Below, one piece after another: positions 35,570 to 45,841 of a stretch of 64,000 bases of DNA. The position numbers and the translations under genes are program-made. The stretch spans positions 434,001 to 498,000 of the forward strand of contig JAACJO010000016.1 of the NCBI GenBank assembly GCA_013368445.1. Direction: 5' to 3'. A model generated the notes under the pieces. That model was not told the DNA's origin and ran no database searches. It was given only the letters and a program-made list of their open reading frames with translations. The DNA comes from Leucocoprinus leucothites. Taxonomy: Eukaryota; Basidiomycota; Agaricomycetes; Agaricales; Agaricaceae. How positions within the stretch are numbered: position 1 is the stretch's first letter; every line of letters starts with the position of its first letter.

Positions 35570-36560
35570 TCTCATAATTTCTCCTGGCGCGTCATGCTCA
35601 GCCTATACGAATTAAAGCAAGATAATAATACTTCGCAAAAGGGCCCGGGTGATCTTATCCAAACGGTCTCCTCTGACTCCCCGCCAGCTGTTCTAAATCT
35701 CCGATTGTCATGATCTCGGGCGCCTCTACCATTGACAGAGCGTAACGCCCGAGATGTAATAGTTCTACCCCCGTTTTCGGCAATAGCTTTCTCATGAGCT
35801 ACCACCTGGTCTGTATTATGAGCATCCAAGAACGGAAGAATCACAGTGCCGCTTGTCTTCCCTCGAGATATCTAGCTGAGCCACTCAAAGAAGAAACTCG
35901 CGATCCCCTTTTCTTTTCCGACGCAACACCTTTCTCACAAATGCATAACCATACGTCGTCGATAGATAGACACAAGAAACGTCCATTGAGGTTCAAGCTT
36001 CAGGCTACGGGCGAATCAGGACCCAGGTCTTTTAGATAAGCTCAGTTCGTACCAACAAAAAACAGCTACTGCCCAGCGGCTGAGGAATCGATATATTCTG
36101 AGGACGTTGGAAAGAATGGTCATCAAAGTATCTTAATAGGGGACTAACGTCGTGCTGTATAAGGGCCTGGTATTATGCTTGCCAGCCGCAAGGGTTAGGT
36201 AAAACATAGACACAGGCAGGCTCCAATTTCGAAGCGATACAAGTAGAGGTCCGGGAACCGTATAAATCGCTGGGGTCAAAGCTCCGAGGTGAGGCTGCAA
36301 GAAAGTAATCTAGATGGATTGTATGGTCTGGGGGGTCCTGTTCAATATTGTTTAGTCTGACTCCGGGAGACGAACCCAATCGCCTGATGTACCATTGATG
36401 CAAAAGCCTAAGCGGTGACGAGAGATTGTCGAACCGAGTAACAGTGATCCAGACCACAAAAAAGGAAAAGAGTGCCTGTCCAAGACCCGCAAACACAGCC
36501 CCGAACAGGGCGGTAGTGCTTATAATTATTTTCCTCCTCCTCTAATTGGGGGCATTGAAG
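35570..36560 (-). pseudogene. Cassette gene M, copy 1: decayed probable membrane protein
   Basis: Minus-strand remnants share order with the copy at 49300-50400. A hydrophobic start has TTALFGAVFAGLGQALFSFF and VVWITVTRFDNLSS (about 36525-36420). A segment with GPLLVSLRNWSLPVSMFYLT follows (about 36255-36195). Then comes KGIASFFFEWLS...ISRGKTSG (about 35915-35850), and a C-terminal part with VVAHEKAIAENGGRTITSRA (about 35800). Stops such as the TAA near 36137 and frame changes break it. The repeated pattern in two copies supports a former gene. No family is recognised. Confidence 0.6.
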
Positions 36561-36838
36561 TCCGATGGATCTATTAGGTAGAACACTCGAGACAGAATAC
36601 GAAAGATGGGAGTGAGGAGCTCACCAGCAAGGCACAAGACGCTGGCGGCTGGCAACAATAAACAAGGGATTCCACGATAAAAAACAATTAGGATTCAACG
36701 GCGGGCCTCGTCGTCTCATTTCCAGTTTAGTTCTCTGTACGAAGCATATAGAGGTATAAAATACCCTATTATAGGGCCACATAAAACAAAACTAACAAGT
36801 CCGCTGCAAGGAGCGGTAAAAGCCGGTTGTCATAAACG

Positions 36839-38392
36839 TCATTTCTTGATTACTGCTCGATACCCAGCCACGGAATTTTCAGCAGCTGGAACATTCTCTA
36901 TCCCAGTAGGCGGGAGCAGTTCTTGATTAGTACCCTGAGTCGGCAGAGCCACGGTGGTAGTTCAGGCCCCGCCATTTCCGAGGCGAAGGCCGGCAGCTGC
37001 AGCGCCCAAAAAGCTTAGGAGAGACGGGCCGCGAGATACCAGGGACTGGTTTGACAGGAGCACCTGCAGGCTTGACCAAGAGGTTACTCGTAACGCCAAT
37101 TTCAGGGCTATTGGTCCCAGTTGTTGGGGACCCCGGAATGTTGGTGTTGGTCATCGAAATCGTTCCGATATTCATCGACTTCCATTTTGCCTGGGTGGAC
37201 TTGACAGCGTGCTCAAGGAATGATTTGTACACTTCCTGGTTGAAGCCGACGCATTGAAGACCGACACATTGAAGACCGAAACAGGCAATCTTCAGCGCAT
37301 TATCACTATAGCGCTAGTTGACTTCGTAGATGTTCTGAGGCGATATGTTCTTTCGAGCGAGGGCAGTTTCCTTGATGAGATAATCGGCGGTCTGGTAGAG
37401 TGACATCAGCAAAAGGGTTTCAATGAAGTCATTTTTGCACTTCGGTCGGTAGTTCTGTCCATTATTCGAGTGTCAAATCCTCCAGCCAGAAAGCCTGATA
37501 TGACCTTGCGTAGTATCAAAGCTCCTCGCAATTGTATAAGGGTTCTGTGCCGTATTGGTTGGTGGGGGCTCGCTGAAAAACAACCAGGTTGCTTCATTCG
37601 AGCGGTGACGTCTACTTGCTGCCATCTATGCGTGATCGTGACGCGAGGGTTCATGCTACACCTGAGAACAAGGCTGTAGAAGTCACCATGCTCTTCGTGG
37701 CTCGGGCACCACTTCGTCGCTAAGCCCTGCAGGACGCGATAATTGCCGAGCCTAGTAATTTAATATTAGGAATGAAACTTTAAGTAGAGTTAATACACTT
37801 ACGGGTTGCGAAGTATCTAGAGATGGATAAGTAAGATGTCCCAGGGCTTCAAAAACCTGCGCATTCCCAAGGTCGAGCCCAGGAACTTGTGAAGGTCTGG
37901 CCAAACTGTACACACTCGTTCAGTCGCACTGAAAATCTCAGCATGAGACTCTACTCACCCTTCCCTTGCAAGGTCCTGGTAATATCGGTGTACTGACGGC
38001 GAGTGGAGACATTGACGCTGAAATAGTCTGTATATCGAGAATAGTGGTGGGGGACGCGCTCTAGCATTTGGATTATCGCGTCAATGTGGATGCGTCTGCA
38101 TATGAAGTACGACATACCTTTGCGCCCCCCTTGACCTTGAATCAAGGCCTCCAAGTCGGCAACCTGCGTTCGAAGCTCGGTAACTTCTGGAGAGTCGGGA
38201 ACGATGTGTTGGAGTATTCACGGTTGCACCCACCGCTGCGTTGAGAGCCTGTCGTAATCAACCGATGAGTTCCGTCTCCTTGCGAATCGAGGTATATGCA
38301 TCGAGGAACTTTTGCGCAAGCACGCCTAGCTCGCTCACTGTATACAACGCGAAGCCTTTTGAGTTATGATTCAATCCCGATGAAGTGCAGAG
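36839..38392 (-). pseudogene. Cassette gene D, copy 2: decayed DUF6697-like gene
   Basis: Homologue of 50631-52564 on the same strand. It keeps the coiled-coil exon (38390-38160), the exon with the QYTDITRTLQGK shadow region, the domain exons (37730-37430) and the Gly/Pro tail (ISMTNTNIPGSPTTGTNSPE). In the tail a one-base insertion in a T run near 37010 shifts the frame (SPKLFGRCSCRP instead of SPTLLGAA). Restored to frame, the tail still has TGA (near 36964) where copy 4 reads Trp. The first exon of copy 4 is absent: homology stops at the exon 2 acceptor. The final residues AGYRAVIKK survive out of frame. Confidence 0.8.
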
Positions 38393-38793
38393 TGTTCTAG
38401 GGAATAAGGGAAGGATCAGCAGCAGTTTCTGTAGTTATGCGTAAGTTGTCGCATCTCGTTCCTCGAATCTTGATTTTGGAAAACTTGTGGTGATTCGGAG
38501 ATGCCGATGCAGGGTGATTCAAGCGGGAGTCTGATGGCGAGCAAAAAGGGGCACGAGAAGTGTTCCGCCTTCCCACGGTCCAGGACCTGGATGAAAAGGG
38601 GAGAACGTTGGGACGAGGTCGTCCCTTTACGAGGTAGTCTGAATGCAATTCTGTCTTTTGTTCCGTGGGTTGACTATGATACAGTAGAAGTAATGAGAGC
38701 TCAAAAAAATGTTGTCCGGCAACAAGCAAGTCGTATGTAAGAGAGGCGTCAAGTTCCAAGATACTGCCTAAACCCAAAACAAGAGCCTGTTCT
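38393..38793. other. Leader shared by D copies 1 and 2
   Basis: About 38400-38590 also occurs at 28640-28810 and 26496-26735 but not upstream of D copy 4, so two kinds of D 5' region exist. No open gene is seen. Confidence 0.5.
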
Positions 38794-40068
38794 CTATTCT
38801 CGTCTCATCAGACTCCACCCCTCCCATCCAATCCTCCCGCCTATCTTTTCTCCCCTCACAACCTCCCACCGCAACTCCCGACACTCCTCAAGGATGGTGG
38901 CAGATATAACAGCTGCCGCATCAGGTGCCCACGAAGCAGCCACGCAGCGGAGATGGCCGAAGCCAAACACAACCTGTTGTGCTTCCTTTCTCTGCGGCGT
39001 ATCTGCGCGGTGACTACGAGGGTCAAACGAAAGGGCGTCATGACCCCAGATTGACTGTGCTCGGAGAACCGCTTCAACATCGGCGCTATGGCGAACTGGA
39101 CCATCAGCTGAAGCCTCTGTGCCGTTGATGCGCGCCCATATGCGACCAATGATCGTACGGCGGGATGTGGCATCACAGAGTGCAGCTCGAAGACGGGAGA
39201 TGCGTTTGACAGGAGGATGTAACCTCATGACCTCCTCAACGAAACCCCTCACACTGAAACCCTGGCTACCAGCAGCGACAAACTGCTGGGAAGTCAAAGA
39301 ATCAGTCTGTCGAAGGAGCTCACGGAAGAGGTATTTGTATTCCTCGCATTCTTGGGCGCGCGCGACGGTGGTGGCACATACGCGCCACATCGTTTCCCAC
39401 GTTGGGACGACAAAGTCGATAGGGTTACCAAAATCGGCACTGGCTGGAATCAGGTGCCGTAAATGATCGTTAAGCTGTTGCTGGAGGTCGGAGGGAAGGG
39501 GAGCCCCGGACTTGGAGAGTGTCCACAGATCATTTATGAGCGTAGCCACAACGGAAAGGGAGGAATATTCGAGTTCCTCGACATCTTTCCCGACGTTGAG
39601 CAGGCCAACTAGAATCGATCTCAGGACTACGACTTGAACGAATTTGTCGAAGCGGATGTTTGGCTCGAGCCAGTCTCGAAGAGTGCTCTGGACTGCCAAC
39701 GCGCATGTTTGGTGGAATCTCGTCCATCCATTCACTTGGACCTCCCTCAGGAGTACCCGTGAACGCCGGACAAATTCCGAATGCACTAGAGGATCAGGAT
39801 TGGCGAAGGTATTGGATAAACCAAGCGCCCTGGATATGCGGGCGTTTGCTGTCGACCGTTCAAGGAGTAGTTGGGAAAGGGGAGCTTTGGGTGGTTGCAG
39901 AACGAATCGGATCCGTTCAAGTGGTGAGTCATCACGTGTGGACGGGAAAGAACGAGACGGGAGTGTGCGCCCGACCAGCCTTACGAAATGATTCCAGGTG
40001 TAGGCGAGTAAAGCAGTGAATAACAAAACGCAAACGAGCATGGAGAAAAGATCTCGTGTGCAAGGCAT
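38794..40068 (-). CDS. Intronless P450-like protein with an altered heme loop
   Basis: A single open frame of 424 residues. Residues about 7-25 form an N-terminal membrane anchor (LFSMLVCVLLFTALLAYTW). The helix-K motif is EEVMRLHPPVKRISR (E-V-M-R matches ExxR). The cysteine loop is FGFGHLRCVAASWAPDAAA, which matches FxxGxxxC but has Ala where P450s have Gly two residues after Cys. The oxygen-binding helix-I motif (A/G-G-x-D/E-T-T) is not found, and the protein is 70-100 residues shorter than typical P450s. It may be a specialised or non-monooxygenase P450 relative. Lack of introns is unusual here; retroposition is possible. Confidence 0.8.
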   Translation of the reverse strand: MPCTRDLFSMLVCVLLFTALLAYTWNHFVRLVGRTLPSRSFPSTRDDSPLERIRFVLQPPKAPLSQLLLERSTANARISRALGLSNTFANPDPLVHSEFVRRSRVLLREVQVNGWTRFHQTCALAVQSTLRDWLEPNIRFDKFVQVVVLRSILVGLLNVGKDVEELEYSSLSVVATLINDLWTLSKSGAPLPSDLQQQLNDHLRHLIPASADFGNPIDFVVPTWETMWRVCATTVARAQECEEYKYLFRELLRQTDSLTSQQFVAAGSQGFSVRGFVEEVMRLHPPVKRISRLRAALCDATSRRTIIGRIWARINGTEASADGPVRHSADVEAVLRAQSIWGHDALSFDPRSHRADTPQRKEAQQVVFGFGHLRCVAASWAPDAAAVISATILEECRELRWEVVRGEKIGGRIGWEGWSLMRRE

Positions 40069-40738
40069 CTCTGGGGTGCTCTGAACTCGAGGGCTTGCTG
40101 ACTTCCTTTGACTCTGGGCTGCTTTTAAGCCTTTTTCGTGTCACCAAACGTCATTTCCGCAGTGTGGGCGCAGGCCCATCGTGTTCCATCAGTTTTTTAA
40201 TTTGCATAGCCCCGTGCTGCTTCTATCTGCATTCTTCTCGTACTAGATCAGTTCTAGTGGAAGGTCTGATATGAGGGCGTCGCTTGCCTTTGCCGTGACA
40301 GCTGGCGCAGCCAAGCTGCGCTCTTAAGAGATACATACGAGTATCCACAGCTGCCGTAGCTGCCATGCACCGCTATGTAGTGCATCACTCACATGCCTTT
40401 CGGTCGATACTTCTGTAGTGTTGCCTTCCACACACCTCATTTCACTACATGAGCGCCGAATGTCACCAAATGTAGGTAACTCCAGCACTGTCAGATAGTG
40501 CAAAGAGATACGCTTGGGTACACACCTCATGAGACAGCTATGATCGGAGACAGAACCCAGCCTCCAAAGTGAGGGTTTTTTGCCTTGATTGATGGAATAG
40601 TGTGTGACTCTTGATCGTTTTGCCATCATCGCGCTGAACTGCCCATTTATTTGCTTTCAGTAAACGATCATCATCTGATGGTCGATACGTTTGTCGATAT
40701 GGAAAAGTGTATGTTCACAGCTTGCAAAATCTCCCCAG
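40069..40738. other. Divergent intergenic region, P450-like gene and F-box gene
   Basis: Holds both 5' regions. A minus-strand frame at 40324-40629 has no recognisable feature. Bases about 40660-40738 match the start region of the F-box pseudogene (22760-22690), so F-box homology begins upstream of the chosen ATG. Confidence 0.5.
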
Positions 40739-42334
40739 ATGTACGTTCTGACAGGTGGTAAACTAGTGTCTCGGTCTCAGGATGAAATCGCGTTTCTGAA
40801 TGCAACTATCCGCCGTCTGGATTACGATATTCGCCAGCTGCAAATGATAAGAGCTAGGCATGTCCGTCGACTCAATGAGCTCAGTGCTACTACGGCATGC
40901 CTTCCTCGCGAGGTGCTGACAACGATCTTTGAGCATGCTCTTGATCGAAACCCCAATAACCTTCATGGCTGCCTGCTTCCTTTGACTCTCGGCGCAGTTT
41001 GTTCAGACTGGCGTAACATTGTGTGGGCGACACCATCTTTATGGACATGCCTCACAGTCTCGAAGACCCATTGTCACCCTGATATGATTCAACTTTACTT
41101 TCAAAATGCACAAAACATTCCGCTATCGCTTAGCTGGCACAAGATATACACAAAAGAACCATATGATGATTTGCAGCGTATCCTTCGTCACAAACCAGAG
41201 TCCCTTTCCGCGCTCCATTGTTCTTTAGTTTGGGAATTCATGGACGACACTTGGTCCAGGATATATGATATCCTTAGCATCGGTCTGCCCAACTTGCGTA
41301 TCTTAGAATTTGGCGAGGAACAATCGAGAGATGAAGACACCAAAGACGGGATATTACCTCTCCCCTCGTTAGTACGCCTGGTCTGGCACGGCCCTGAACT
41401 ACCATGGACATTCCCTCTCGAGAACATTACCACTTTATACCTTACGTGGGTGTATTCAGACCTCGGTCTGCGAGCACTGTTGGAATGTCCTAAATTAGAG
41501 GAATTTCACAACATTTTACCGGTTGAACGGGATCCCTCGGATACAAGGGTTGCTCAATTTTTCCATCGTGGCGACATACTTCTACCCCATATGTCTTCAA
41601 TCACTTGGACATACGACAACACGCTCGGGACTAAGTTCCTACTCAAGCACGTCAAGGTCCCATCGCTTAAAAAACTCCATTTTGAGGGCGTCGGTCCTGT
41701 ACCTTTCGCAGAGGAAGCGAATATAGCGTTCCTCAGGCAGCATTTCCTCGCATCCTTACCCCATCTCGTTGAATATGAGTGCGACGTAGACATTCTATTG
41801 TTGCCAACCACCGGCGAATCTCCTCGTGGAGTTGAGTCAGCAATCAGGTCTTCTGAACCACATCTTCCAAATACTATTCAGAAGCTACAGGTCAACATAC
41901 CTAGGCCGGACGACATAGAATATCCAGTCACGGTGTTACGCCAAATATTCGATAATCTCAAGCTGACGAGGGAGAATCCTAAAGCATCTTTTGTTCTTCC
42001 CATGTTAAAAGAACTGGTCGTTGGGCCAATAGGACAATGGTCTTGGTTGGGTATGTCAAGCTGGAATCCGAGCATTACGCTCGGGAATGCATACCCCGCA
42101 TTTTTAGAGATGGTCGAGTCACGAAGGGAAGGCTCGTCAGCAAAGTGGCCGGGGGCATGCACGCAATTACAGAACTTACTTTTTGACAAGGTCGGAGATG
42201 ATTGGTCAGTGAATTCAGGACCAGAAGAAGACGCGGACGAGTTCCAGATGGGCCTTCGGAAGCTGATTAGAGGGGGGCTGCGAGTTGAGGTGAGGACGGA
42301 TGACGACAGAGTTATGTCATGGGAAGGGGAGTGA
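40739..42334 (+). CDS. F-box protein with Leu-rich C-terminal region, intact
   Basis: 531 residues without introns from ATG 40739. An N-terminal helix (DEIAFLNATIRRLDYDIRQL) leads into the F-box: CLPREVLTTIFEHALDRNPN, then CSDWRNIVWATPSLWTCL. The remainder is a Leu-rich repeat-like series (LPSLVRLVW, LLECPKLEEF, VPSLKKLHFEG, LPNTIQKLQV). Such proteins recruit substrates to SCF ubiquitin ligases through Skp1. The frame extends upstream to 40691 without an ATG, so the real start may use an earlier exon. It is the intact paralogue of 20481-22760 and a distant relative of 12818-14562. The substrate is unknown. Confidence 0.88.
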   Translation: MYVLTGGKLVSRSQDEIAFLNATIRRLDYDIRQLQMIRARHVRRLNELSATTACLPREVLTTIFEHALDRNPNNLHGCLLPLTLGAVCSDWRNIVWATPSLWTCLTVSKTHCHPDMIQLYFQNAQNIPLSLSWHKIYTKEPYDDLQRILRHKPESLSALHCSLVWEFMDDTWSRIYDILSIGLPNLRILEFGEEQSRDEDTKDGILPLPSLVRLVWHGPELPWTFPLENITTLYLTWVYSDLGLRALLECPKLEEFHNILPVERDPSDTRVAQFFHRGDILLPHMSSITWTYDNTLGTKFLLKHVKVPSLKKLHFEGVGPVPFAEEANIAFLRQHFLASLPHLVEYECDVDILLLPTTGESPRGVESAIRSSEPHLPNTIQKLQVNIPRPDDIEYPVTVLRQIFDNLKLTRENPKASFVLPMLKELVVGPIGQWSWLGMSSWNPSITLGNAYPAFLEMVESRREGSSAKWPGACTQLQNLLFDKVGDDWSVNSGPEEDADEFQMGLRKLIRGGLRVEVRTDDDRVMSWEGE

Positions 42335-42689
42335 CGATCAAGAAGATGAAATGTGCGAGGGGGCTTTGTATATGTACTTGTGGGCGTGTGGCGCAATCTC
42401 TTGTAGTTGAAATCCTAGGATGCAATATGTTACTATTTGAGCTTTTGCGAATCAACCCCCAACGTCATGGAGGTGGCTGCCGATCTGAAGTGACCCCACA
42501 ATCAAACTCAGTAGCTGTTGCCGGAACTCGGCCCAAAACTCAGCAGGGGGCGCTAGGTTGCACGACCGGGACTTATTCCTCCCGGATTCGAAGAGGGTTG
42601 CTTAATGGGTACGAGGTTTTCGATCGGGGGTGGCCCTGTTCAATGCGTACGGGATCCACCACCGTTTTGACACCCCATTAGTGGTTCCG
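42335..42689. other. 3' flank of the F-box gene
   Basis: No gene is supported. The first 60 bp resemble the 3' flank of the F-box pseudogene near 20470-20420. Confidence 0.4.
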
Positions 42690-44250
42690 ACCTCGTTTAT
42701 CCCAGTAGGTGGGAGTGGTCCTTGATTAGTACCCTGGGCCAGCAGAGTCCTGGTGGAGCGGGAGCGTGGTTGGTGAAAGTGATGTTATTATATAGGAGCA
42801 TAAAGCTATGAGGGATCTGATGCGAAAATGCCAATGGATTTTGCATTTGCAGGGATAGAACTACAATTTTGATCTTTCAACCGAATAAGGTGGCATCTTT
42901 CCAGAATGCCATGTATCGTTTGTGAAAGGCCGATAGGCTGCTCTTTTACAATCTAAGGAGAAGGGTGTCATATCTCAACTTGGCACGCAAATAGACTAAA
43001 GAGCTGAATATACAAGTGTTCTGCTTGTTTGACTTTCGTTGCTGAATGCATCTTGAATGAAATCCGGACTAAAACAAGATACGCAATCACTGGCTCTCAT
43101 GTTCTTTATCTAAGCATAGATATCGGTCTGATAAAACCCGAAAAGAAAATTATGTACGTGCACCAATGCAATAGAAGAACAGCACCGCTTCCGGGGCCAA
43201 GACCGGTAGCCACAACGCTGAATCCAGTGGGTTTAGCGCCCAAGAGTGTAGGAGACACAGGTAGTGAAATACCAGGGACCGGTTTGGCAAAAGCACCTCC
43301 AGACTTGACCAACAGATTACTCGTAACACCGATTCCAGGGCTATTGGTCTGAGGTGTCGAGGAACCTGGGTTGATGGTCGAGATCGTTCTGGTATGCATC
43401 GGCTTCCACTTCGATTGGGTGAATTTGGCAGCGCGCTCGAGGAATGATTTGTACACTTCCTGGTTGAAGCCGACGCATTCAAGACCGACACTGGCAATCT
43501 TCGGCACACCGGCATTGTAGAGTTGATTGACTTCGTAGATGTTCTGAGGTGATATGTGCTTTCGAGCAGAGATTATTTCTTCGACGAGATAATTGGCGGT
43601 CTGGGAGAACGATATTAGCAAAGGGACTTCATTGAAATCTCACTTCAGTTAGTAGTTCCACCCATTCTTTGAGTGTCAATCCTCCAGCCCGAAGGCCTGA
43701 TATGATCCTGCGTAGTACCAAAGCCCTTTATGATCGTAGGAGCATTCTGTACCTTACCGGTTAGTAAAGGCTCGCGGAAGGACAGCCAGGTTACTTGTGG
43801 GTTACTTCATTCGAGCAGTGATGCCTACCTGCCGCAGTCGTGACGCGAGGCCCGTGCTACGTTTGAAAAAAGGGCTGTAGAAGTCACCATGCTCCTCGGG
43901 GCCTGAGCACTACTTTGTCGTTGTGCTCTGTAGGGCTCGATAATTGCCGAGCCTAGCAATTCAACACTATGGATGAATCAACTAACCATGAATAATGCAC
44001 CTACGAGTTGCGAAGCATCTAGAGACGGATAAGATGGTCTAAAGCTTCAAAAATGTGCGTACCACCGACGTCGAGCTCAGAAATTCACGCAGGGCGCAGA
44101 TCGGCAGGAGAACAATCAGTTTGAGGGCATCATCATCAAGATTTTCAGGCAACAGAATGGAAGCGAGAATAGCAAAGCAATCGTTGGTCATGTCCCCTGG
44201 TATACTCCAAGCCCACAATTCACGATCGAAAATGTTATTCAGCGGGTAAT
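42690..44250 (-). pseudogene. D copy 3a: fragmented DUF6697-like gene with an inserted stretch
   Basis: 43621-43185 keeps the C-terminal half, in frame: NIYEVNQLYNAGVPKIASVG, then GFNQEVYKSFLERAAKF and the Gly/Pro tail up to GLGPGSGAV. The normal continuation (GTNQGPLPPTGIN-like) reappears only at about 42765-42690, after roughly 400 bp of unrelated sequence, so something was inserted or rearranged inside the tail. 44060-43640 carries degraded upstream exons. No open gene remains. Confidence 0.7.
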
Positions 44251-44339
44251 TTCGTCATTTCATTCCCAACGTTATCCTGGTAGGAACAAGGAGACCTCTG
44301 CGATGCCTTATTCGGTGTTGAACCACAATTGATTTCCAC

Positions 44340-45420
44340 CTCTAGCCTGATTTCTCGATTGAAGCCGACGCACTGAAGACAGACGTAGGCAGTTTTGCCC
44401 AATTCTTGAGCACCGAGTCATCCTGTGGGAAGCTTGAAATCACTCAGAATCCCTTCATAGTCGTAAAAGCACCCTACATCGTACTGGTCTGCAAAGACAC
44501 CCTGAAGAACAATCAAATAGCTCTTTGTTGTTGCATCGGAGTGGTGATGAACACTTGCCGCCATCAGTGCGCAGTGGCGACATGAAGGTTTGTGCTGCGC
44601 TCGGGAATGGGACCGTCAAGTTAGCTGCACTCCTCGTGCTCTTCGCGGCCTGGACGCCATTTTGTTATTAGACCCAGTAGGACGCAACAAGTGCCGAACC
44701 TAGCAATTCGACCCTCCATAACGAGTAGACTTGCGAGCCGCGAAGCATCGAGAAAAGGGATGAGTAAGACAGTCAGGAGTTTCAAATACGCACATACCGC
44801 ACCACTGACGCTGAGCTCGAAAACACGCGCAAGATGTCATCAAGTGAGTTGTCATGCAGCTGGATGGAGGCAGGAAGAACAACCGACCATGACCTCTGAG
44901 TCCTTGCAAATCAGGGTCTGGACAGACTGTAGACCTGCAGTTAGTCACTCTGCAAATCTCAGCATGAGACTCCACTCACCCTTCCTTCGCGAGGTTCCGG
45001 TAATATGGGCGCATTGTGGCAAGTGGAGATGTCGACGCTGAAATGGTCCGTATATCACGAATAGCGATAGAGCACATTCTAGTGTTTGAATTATCATGCC
45101 AGCGTGAGCGTACGCTTCCCGCCTTCCTGTTTACACTCGGGCGGTCGTCCAATACCTTATCCGGAAATCCTGAATTAGGGCCGCCAAGTCAGCAACCTGT
45201 ATTCGAAAGCCTAGCAACGGATGCTGGCTGACTTCAGTTCTGCTGGGGAGTCAAGAATGCGGTGTTGCGGGTGTTCACGGCTGCGCTCATAGTCACTTTG
45301 AGGATCTGCTTTAGTTGTTCAATAATGCCCGTCATCTTGTGAATCATCGCGCATGCGTCAGATAGCTTTTACACAAGCACTTCCGAAACCCTTGCATCCT
45401 CTCCCTGGAACTACAGCTTG
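44340..45420 (-). pseudogene. D copy 3b: heavily decayed D gene
   Basis: Minus-strand matches to D include the region of the WCPSREEHG exon (near 44640), the DMVNGRF-like region (about 44890) and the coiled-coil exon (about 45400-45250), all with many substitutions and deletions. It lies directly 3' of T copy D, which keeps the order D-M-T-D along the minus strand. Confidence 0.55.
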
Positions 45421-45841
45421 AAACAGTTCTCTCTATCGCGTAGAACCAACGTCCAATGTATCAACTCCACCTATATTATCATCACATTGTACATGGCGCC
45501 CTCCCCTTTGGTGGCTCCCCCTGCCCCCCTGACGGAAGATGCTCATGACCAGGCTACCAGCGAGAGATAGCACACTCAATCAGGGAGATGGCACGAAACA
45601 CAGAACTTCGTCGAACCGCGTCGTCTGTATACACCCCAAGGAAGCGAGTTTCTGTGATGTATCGTATGTAAAATTAAAAAAGTCCACTAGGTCACTGATG
45701 ACCACTGGGACGCTATAACGCTCTCTGCGATGTGACTAATAGTAAGAATGTTCTCTAGGGGAGAAGGCTATAAAACAATTAAAACATAAATGTCGCAATA
45801 GATAAAAGCAAGCTAGCCAACAATCAAGACATCAAATACTA
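45421..45841. other. 3' flank of T copy D
   Basis: About 45730-45841 matches the 3' flank of T copy C. No gene is seen. Confidence 0.5.
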
